Source of the DNA: Thermoplasmata archaeon
Lineage (GTDB): Archaea > Thermoplasmatota > E2 > DHVEG-1 > B18-G2
Assembly (NCBI GenBank): GCA_021161685.1
Contig: JAGHAD010000077.1
Span: 1 to 10,228, forward strand
Reading direction: 5' to 3'
Length of the DNA: 10,228 bases
Shown one piece after another: positions 6,073 through 10,228 of the stretch. Under the pieces are notes generated by a model. The model was given only the letters and a program-made list of their open reading frames with translations. It searched no databases and was not told the origin of the DNA. The position numbers and the translations under genes were made by a program. Each line of letters begins with the position of its first letter. Within the stretch, counting starts at the first letter, position 1.

Positions 6073-6579
6073 TTACTTCGAAAGGAGATGTATAAAGTCT
6101 GAAAGCTGCATCCCCTCTTTCCATCTCATGACGAAGTTGTTATCCTTACTAACTTTTATCTTTGGTACAGTTTTGTGAACATCTTTTGCCTTTCCCTTCA
6201 GATTTTTTATGTCGAGAGTGAACATCCTCCATGTATCCCCCCTCCGCCTCTTTAGTCTAAAAGCATATATTGGCAAGATGCCTGCTCTTTCACATTCATC
6301 CATTATGTTAAATGCTTGTTTCTTCAAAATCTCATTTCTGCTAAATCGTATGGTATCTGAATTGCTCGATTTGATCTCTACCAGAAAAGAAATGTCATCC
6401 CTAACCGCAACGAGATCTACTCCATAAGAGCCGGCGGCGCGAACCACGATAAAAGGCTTCCTGAGTATCGACATGTATTTTTCTTTCTCTTCCGCTGTAC
6501 ATGTTTTCGTTACCTTCTCGAGAATTTTTCTGTCTCCCCTGAGGATTGCTCTCAACTCTCTCTCGTATTTACTGCTCAT
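6073..6579 (-). CDS. hjc: Holliday junction resolvase Hjc, extended form
   Basis: This is an endonuclease of the PD-(D/E)xK fold that resolves four-way junctions in recombination and fork repair. The N-terminal KYERELRAIL supplies the conserved glutamate (E6). The catalytic core is RAAGSYGVDLVAV (D55) and FLVEIKSS (E68 and K70). A later AFRLKRRRG strand carries basic DNA-contacting residues. The protein is 168 residues, longer than the roughly 120-140 of classical Hjc, because of an insertion at about residues 15-40 (IL, E/K-rich with TKTCTAEEKEKY) between the ERE helix and the core, and a C-terminal tail after residue 130 ending SDFIHLLSK. From memory, this longer form resembles Thaumarchaeota-type Hjc. 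The start at 6579 is preceded by a TATA-like box 26-27 bases upstream. Confidence 0.85.
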   Translation of the reverse strand: MSSKYERELRAILRGDRKILEKVTKTCTAEEKEKYMSILRKPFIVVRAAGSYGVDLVAVRDDISFLVEIKSSNSDTIRFSRNEILKKQAFNIMDECERAGILPIYAFRLKRRRGDTWRMFTLDIKNLKGKAKDVHKTVPKIKVSKDNNFVMRWKEGMQLSDFIHLLSK

Positions 6580-6634
6580 CCACCAAAGATAAAAAACAAA
6601 CTATTTTAACTATTTTGTAGATAAAGAAATAAGG
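6580..6634. promoter_or_regulatory. Bidirectional promoter region between hjc and the CBS genes
   Basis: Only 55 bases separate the two divergent start codons. TATTTTAA at 6602-6609 is centred about 26 bases from the hjc ATG (6579) and about 29 from the CBS ATG (6635), so one AT-rich box, or two overlapping ones, could place leaderless transcripts in both directions. Neither start has a well-spaced SD sequence. Confidence 0.45.
6599..6616. repeat. Tandem 9-bp direct repeat in the divergent promoter
   Basis: AACTATTTT occurs twice head to tail (6599-6607 and 6608-6616) and overlaps the TATA-like box. It could be two alternative TATA elements, one for each direction, or an operator half-site pair. 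It is seen directly, but the role is inferred. Confidence 0.5.
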
Positions 6635-7174
6635 ATGAAAGCTGAAATCATTGTGAAGGAAGCAATGAAAGTTAACCCGTTGACTTGTGATCCTAACATG
6701 ACAATAAGGGAAGTGGCACAAAGGATGAGGGAACGCAAGGTTGGAAGCAGTATTGTGGTAAGGGGATGTAACCAGCCCATAGGGATAATAACAGAGAGCG
6801 ATATACTAAAGAAGGTGGTAGCAGAAGGCAAGGATGCAAACAAGGTGTTGGTGAAAGAGGTGATGAGCACGCCTCTCGTTAGCATAGATCCCTATGCATC
6901 TCTGGAAGATGCGATGAAAGTAATGAACAAACACAACATAAGAAGGTTACCAGTGATGGAAAAAGGAAGGTTGGTGGGAATAATAACGGAAAAGGATATT
7001 TTCAGGATATCACCCGCTCTCATAGAAATAAGAAGGGAATGGAGCATGATAGAAAGCAGCAAAGAGGAAAAGGACTTTTTCCTATCCGGGAAATGCGAGG
7101 GTTGTGGAAAGTTCTCAACGGACTTAATGGAAGTGGACGGCGTCTTCCTGTGCGAAAGTTGTAGGGAAAAATAA
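6635..7174 (+). CDS. CBS-pair protein with C-terminal Cys4 zinc-ribbon-like tail
   Basis: The 179 residues hold two CBS motifs (about 6-62 and 74-126), with the typical GIITESDIL and GIITEKDIF ends. Tandem CBS motifs form a Bateman module that senses adenine nucleotides or other small ligands. After a charged helix (about 128-148) comes CEGC-x15-CESC (C154, C157, C173, C176), a spacing that suits a zinc ribbon. There is no catalytic domain, so it is probably a stand-alone sensor or regulator, with the zinc knuckle for nucleic acid or protein contact. The start is ATG 6635, likely leaderless. It is transcribed with the four-CBS gene ten bases downstream. Confidence 0.85.
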   Translation: MKAEIIVKEAMKVNPLTCDPNMTIREVAQRMRERKVGSSIVVRGCNQPIGIITESDILKKVVAEGKDANKVLVKEVMSTPLVSIDPYASLEDAMKVMNKHNIRRLPVMEKGRLVGIITEKDIFRISPALIEIRREWSMIESSKEEKDFFLSGKCEGCGKFSTDLMEVDGVFLCESCREK

Positions 7175-7179
7175 GGTGA
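7175..7179 (+). promoter_or_regulatory. Ribosome binding site that sets the second CBS gene start
   Basis: GGTGA follows the previous stop codon directly and stands five bases before ATG 7185. A GTG at 7176, three codons upstream in frame, lies inside this SD and is therefore unlikely to be the start. Confidence 0.7.
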
Positions 7180-7184
7180 AGTTC

Positions 7185-7964
7185 ATGAAAGTTAAGGACA
7201 TAATGACAAAAGACGTTATTTCAGTTGGGAAAAACGAAAGTCTTGATCACATTCTTTATTTAATGGAGAAGCACGATATCACAAAGATACCCGTTGTTGA
7301 GGGAGGAAAGCTTCTGGGAATAATAACAGACGGTGAAATTGCATACAAACTTGGATCTTTTAGAAAGAAAGATGTTACCCCTGCCCACCTTTATGCATCC
7401 TCAGTGATGGTAAAGGACTTTGACACAATTTCTCCAGATACCGAAGTAAAAGATATAATAAAAACGGTTGGTCTGCCAGGCATAACCATGCTACCAGTGA
7501 TAGATGATGGAAAGCTTGTCGGAGTTGTTACAAAAGCTGATTTATTACCTCTCGTGAAGAATGAAGAGCCGGTAAGCAAGGTGATGACCAAACACGTTAT
7601 AACCGTTGGTCTAGAAGATAGAGTTGTGCATGCAAGGAGATTGATCATCGATAACAGTATAGCAAGACTCCCCGTTGTAAAGGAAGGAGAAGTTGTTGGT
7701 ATAATAGCTGAGATGGATATTGCAAGAGCTTTTGCAAAGCTAAAGAAGTCTATATCGATGAAGCACCAAAAGCATCATGTGGACGAGTTGTTGGTAAAGG
7801 ATGCAATGAAAACTCCAGCAATCGTTGCAGAGCCAGACATCTCCATAAAGGAAGCTGCGGAGATAATGCTCCAGAACAACATTGGTGCCATTCCACTGGT
7901 GAAGGATAACAAACTAGTTGGTATAGTCACCCGTACCGATTTGATAAAGACCTTGAGAGAATAA
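7185..7964 (+). CDS. Four-CBS-motif protein (two Bateman modules)
   Basis: The 259 residues are made of four CBS motifs at about 3-55, 75-122, 132-183 and 205-259, each with the usual pattern of a V.DIM/V.KVM-like start, a hydrophobic strand such as IPVV or LPVV, and a closing G(I/V)(I/V)T.(A/T)D segment. The third motif ends GIIAEMDIA. Linkers carry Lys- and His-rich stretches (KKSISMKHQKHH at about 187-198). No membrane, DNA-binding or catalytic domain is present, so it is a stand-alone ligand sensor, possibly for adenine nucleotides, acting on an unknown partner. Pairing with the CBS plus zinc-ribbon gene suggests a joint complex. The stop is one base from the stop of the convergent pilus gene. 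Confidence 0.88.
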   Translation: MKVKDIMTKDVISVGKNESLDHILYLMEKHDITKIPVVEGGKLLGIITDGEIAYKLGSFRKKDVTPAHLYASSVMVKDFDTISPDTEVKDIIKTVGLPGITMLPVIDDGKLVGVVTKADLLPLVKNEEPVSKVMTKHVITVGLEDRVVHARRLIIDNSIARLPVVKEGEVVGIIAEMDIARAFAKLKKSISMKHQKHHVDELLVKDAMKTPAIVAEPDISIKEAAEIMLQNNIGAIPLVKDNKLVGIVTRTDLIKTLRE

Positions 7965-7965
7965 T

Positions 7966-8856
7966 TTAGATACCTACCAGCAATTTAAAGGTCATCCATG
8001 TTATAAAGACGAGTACGCAGACGTGCTTTGTTCCATCTACAAGAGAGCCAGACTCAAAAACACCAGCTACTAGACCAGATCCAATAGACTGGATCACAGC
8101 TCCCCAGAAGAAGATGCTCTCTAAATCACGTATTGAGATGCCCGCTCCCGCTCCAATTCCTCCACTAGATAAAGCTACCGCACCTTTTGTCAAGTTTGGC
8201 AGAAAAGTGCTACACAAGATAATAACTATTGCCAAAAAGGTAATGGCTCCTATGTAAACGATCATTACGTAAGAAAACATACTCGCTTTTCTTTCCGATT
8301 GCAGGAATTTCATCTCTCTAGCGTCCTTTGCTGCAGCCATTAAAATATCTGCAGTCGCTCCTCCTCCTTTACTCGCCTCTATGATTAACGTCACCGCTCT
8401 TTTTACTAGAGGTGTATTAACCCTTCTTGCTAGGGCTGATAAGGCATCTGTTACGCTCTCTCCCCATGATATCTGCCTTGCCATTAACCTTATTTCTGGA
8501 GTTAGAGCTCCGTAATTACCCTTGGATGCCATGAAAATTGCCTTTGTGAAAGTCATGCCAGCTCTCTTCGATTCTGCCAAATCTCTAATGAAATCTGGAA
8601 ATCTGTCGTCTATCTTTCTTATGCGTCTCTCCCTAAATAAGTTATAACCTCCATATAATCCCGTGCCTCCCAAAATAGCTACCGTAACAAAATCTGCGGG
8701 TGAGCCCGCACTTATTACATTTACAAACCTAAGAAAAGCTAAGAACATAAACACAATAACCAACAGAGCTGATAATGAGGTTATTATCAATCCCGCATAG
8801 TTGTACAACTTTACTATTATTATATCCCTCAGCCTTTTGGGTGCGATTCTCTCCAT
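7966..8856 (-). CDS. Type IV pilus / type II secretion GspF-domain membrane protein (ArlJ/TadC-like), second copy
   Basis: This 296-residue inner-platform protein has one T2SSF domain. Predicted membrane segments lie at about 21-45, 54-74, 195-219, 246-268 and 277-296, flanking a cytoplasmic helical core (about 80-190) with DRFPDFIRDLAESKRAG and LIIEASKGGG, both typical of archaeal ArlJ/FlaJ-like proteins. It would sit in the membrane next to the secretion ATPase and drive assembly of pilin-like subunits. The C-terminal GxGSGLVAGVFESGSLVDGTKH-like region resembles the end of ArlJ proteins. Its ATG is one base after the stop of the other GspF protein and has a strong SD. Archaeal ArlJ often combines two such domains in one chain; here they are separate. 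Confidence 0.88.
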   Translation of the reverse strand: MERIAPKRLRDIIIVKLYNYAGLIITSLSALLVIVFMFLAFLRFVNVISAGSPADFVTVAILGGTGLYGGYNLFRERRIRKIDDRFPDFIRDLAESKRAGMTFTKAIFMASKGNYGALTPEIRLMARQISWGESVTDALSALARRVNTPLVKRAVTLIIEASKGGGATADILMAAAKDAREMKFLQSERKASMFSYVMIVYIGAITFLAIVIILCSTFLPNLTKGAVALSSGGIGAGAGISIRDLESIFFWGAVIQSIGSGLVAGVFESGSLVDGTKHVCVLVFITWMTFKLLVGI

Positions 8857-8857
8857 C

Positions 8858-9748
8858 TTACACCTCCGGGGTCATGAATTTAACACCAAGAGCAAAACCG
8901 AGATGAATTAAAGGAAGGATCAGAAAGACGAATAAATGAAGAAAGGTTATCCCCGATTCGCTACCTTGGATTATGGTGAGCAAAGAAATGACAATTAGAA
9001 CAAAAAGAGGTCCTGCAACTGCAGCGGTTACATAGGCTTCTGCCATCACTCCAAGTGTTTCCAAAAATGTTTTCTGTTTTTGCCTGTTCTCTCTCATGTA
9101 CTGTTCCGCCTTTGCCATAAAGTACGGTTTGAGGGATCCACCAGATGTTATCGTAACCACTACACCTTGAAGGAAATCCCTGAATCTCTCAGATGGAGTT
9201 CTCTCCATGGCTCTCTTCAAAGCGGTTACTATGTCCATACCAAGCAATGTTACATCTCTAGCTATGCGTGCGGCTTCCTCCTTCACCTCTCCATAAATGC
9301 CCTGCTTCGATAGGCTTATGAATATTTCATGCGGAGCTACGCCAGCGGCTGACATTGCGGATATAAAATTCAGGGCATATGGCAGGTTGCTATCTATCTT
9401 TCTTTCTCTCGACTTAGCTCTATTCTTTGGATACATTAAGTGGAAGGTATAGACCATGAATCCCATAACAAAGGGAAAAAGGCCCAAAATGAGAGAGAAA
9501 AACACCGTTTTTGCCGGTGTCTCGGGTTTTATTAAGTCAGGAAGGACGGTTGTTGCCACTATTAGAGAAATAACAATACCAACGGCGATTGCAATGAAGG
9601 TGTTCATCCATGAGCATGCAAGATAAGTGCTTGGACGAACGTTCATGTTTGCCCTTTCAAGATCAAGCTTCAGATCTTCGGTAACGCTACTCTCTGCAAG
9701 CTTACCAAGTAACTTATAGCAAAATTTTTGATATCTAGTTAGGGGCAT
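8858..9748 (-). CDS. Type IV pilus / type II secretion GspF-domain membrane protein (ArlJ/TadB-like), first copy
   Basis: This is also 296 residues with a single T2SSF domain. Predicted membrane segments are at about 47-69, 82-104, 238-260 and 268-290. The cytoplasmic core begins with RERKIDSNLPYALNFISAMSAAGVAPHEIF, given here as RERKIDSN and NFISAMSAAGV, the usual hallmark of archaeal FlaJ-like proteins, and includes FLQGVVVTITSGGSL. It should form a heteromeric platform with the next gene's product and contact the ATPase. Its start lies 14 bases inside the ATPase gene, with an AGAGGA element just upstream, so the three are translationally linked. The pair is reminiscent of TadB and TadC of Tad pili, and no archaellum-specific gene is visible. 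Confidence 0.88.
   Translation of the reverse strand: MPLTRYQKFCYKLLGKLAESSVTEDLKLDLERANMNVRPSTYLACSWMNTFIAIAVGIVISLIVATTVLPDLIKPETPAKTVFFSLILGLFPFVMGFMVYTFHLMYPKNRAKSRERKIDSNLPYALNFISAMSAAGVAPHEIFISLSKQGIYGEVKEEAARIARDVTLLGMDIVTALKRAMERTPSERFRDFLQGVVVTITSGGSLKPYFMAKAEQYMRENRQKQKTFLETLGVMAEAYVTAAVAGPLFVLIVISLLTIIQGSESGITFLHLFVFLILPLIHLGFALGVKFMTPEV
8861..8867 (-). promoter_or_regulatory. Strong ribosome binding site for the second GspF gene
   Basis: The minus strand reads GGAGGTG four bases before the ATG at 8856, a full-length SD match lying in the last codons of the upstream gene. It confirms that ATG and shows that this organism uses SD-led initiation inside operons. Confidence 0.75.
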
Positions 9749-10228
9749 CTTCCTCTACCTTCCTTAACAGGTCTTCTGGTTTTTCGGCATACTCAGCAAT
9801 TACCTTTGCAACTTCTCTGTAAGACCTTAACCCCTTTTCCTTCATCCATCTCAGAATCTTTATCCTTCTCCTTATTTCTTCTGCCATATCTTCTCTGCTC
9901 ATTCCACTGCTTGCTCTTATCTTCTCCAGAACGTAGCTCTTTCCAGAGTAGATGAAATTATCATCAACCGGATCCCACCTGAAAACTTCATTTGTCAGAA
10001 TTTCTTTCGTCTTGGGATCTATGTCAAGGATCTCAACAATTTGCTTTATTCTTCTCACCCTTTTACCCTTAACCTTAGCCGTTACCTGTATGGATATTAC
10101 ATCTAGAGCCTGGAGCATTATTCTTGGTATGTTAATTGGTTTTCCTTCAAGCCTGTGGATAAGGGATTGGGGAGAATCCGCATGCATGGTTGAATAGGTT
10201 GTGTGTCCCGTCGCCATCGCTTGAAATA
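9735..10228 (-). CDS. Type IV pilus / type II secretion ATPase, GspE/ArlI family (C-terminal part; 5' end beyond window)
   Basis: The frame is open to the right edge, and the visible 163 residues are the C-terminal end of a secretion ATPase. They start FQAMATGHTTYSTMHADS, the His-box region (GHxxxSTxHA) that follows the Walker B of GspE/PilB/ArlI ATPases. Next come INIPRIMLQALDVISIQ and the KGKRVRRIKQIVEI strand, then an arrow-like stretch with FRWDPVDDNFIYSG and a helical tail ending EDAPN. Walker A and B lie off the window, so catalytic integrity cannot be judged. The product powers assembly or export through the two GspF proteins encoded just downstream. The ATG at 10217 is an internal methionine, not the start. 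Confidence 0.9.
   Translation of the reverse strand, partial: FQAMATGHTTYSTMHADSPQSLIHRLEGKPINIPRIMLQALDVISIQVTAKVKGKRVRRIKQIVEILDIDPKTKEILTNEVFRWDPVDDNFIYSGKSYVLEKIRASSGMSREDMAEEIRRRIKILRWMKEKGLRSYREVAKVIAEYAEKPEDLLRKVEEDAPN

Noticed and set aside
7176..7184. GTG at 7176 as start of the four-CBS gene
   Set aside because: The GTG is part of the GGTGA ribosome binding site that serves the ATG at 7185.

Overview
The window looks archaeal. It carries an archaeal pantoate kinase next to a fused CoaBC, a Holliday junction resolvase of the Hjc family, an AmrS-type radical SAM enzyme, and GspF/ArlJ-like membrane proteins with a GspE/ArlI-type ATPase. Several gene starts sit about 26-28 bases from a TATA-like box and lack a Shine-Dalgarno (SD) sequence, as in archaeal leaderless transcription. 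The long Hjc with an insertion after its N-terminal ERE resembles, from memory, versions in Thaumarchaeota-related lineages, so a TACK-group archaeon is my guess, with low confidence. Gene packing is very tight: many junctions are 1-4 bases or overlap.

Left region (1-1986, minus strand): two tandem genes for secreted, sequon-rich proteins that share a paralogous domain of about 120 residues. I do not recognise this domain. The upstream gene (479-1986) has its signal peptide in one frame and its body in another, so a single-base frameshift lies at about 1783-1798. The downstream gene (1-478) abuts it and runs off the left edge. A 224-base divergent intergenic region follows (1987-2210).

Central region: amrS (2211-3233, plus) is followed by a possible 55-codon gene (3238-3405). 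Convergent to these is a minus-strand run, in transcription order hjc (6579-6073), uspA (6015-5578), coaBC (5488-4292) and pantoate kinase (4292-3402). The last two are joined by a TGATG overlap and cover two parts of archaeal coenzyme A synthesis: pantoate to 4-phosphopantoate, and 4'-phosphopantothenate to 4'-phosphopantetheine. The intervening condensation by phosphopantothenate synthetase is not encoded here.

Right region: divergent from hjc, across a 55-base bidirectional promoter region, are two CBS-domain genes on the plus strand (6635-7174 with a C-terminal zinc-ribbon-like Cys4 tail, and 7185-7964 with four CBS motifs). They converge with one base between stop codons on a minus-strand type IV pilus / type II secretion-like operon: the C-terminal part of an ATPase (9735-10228, cut by the window edge), then two separate single-domain GspF/T2SSF membrane proteins (9748-8858 and 8856-7966). 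Pilins and other components would lie beyond the right edge.

The least ordinary material is the secreted paralog pair with its unrecognised domain and frameshift. The split ArlJ/GspF pair and the CBS plus zinc-ribbon protein are of lesser interest. I see no CRISPR array, tRNA, rRNA, insertion sequence or phage gene.
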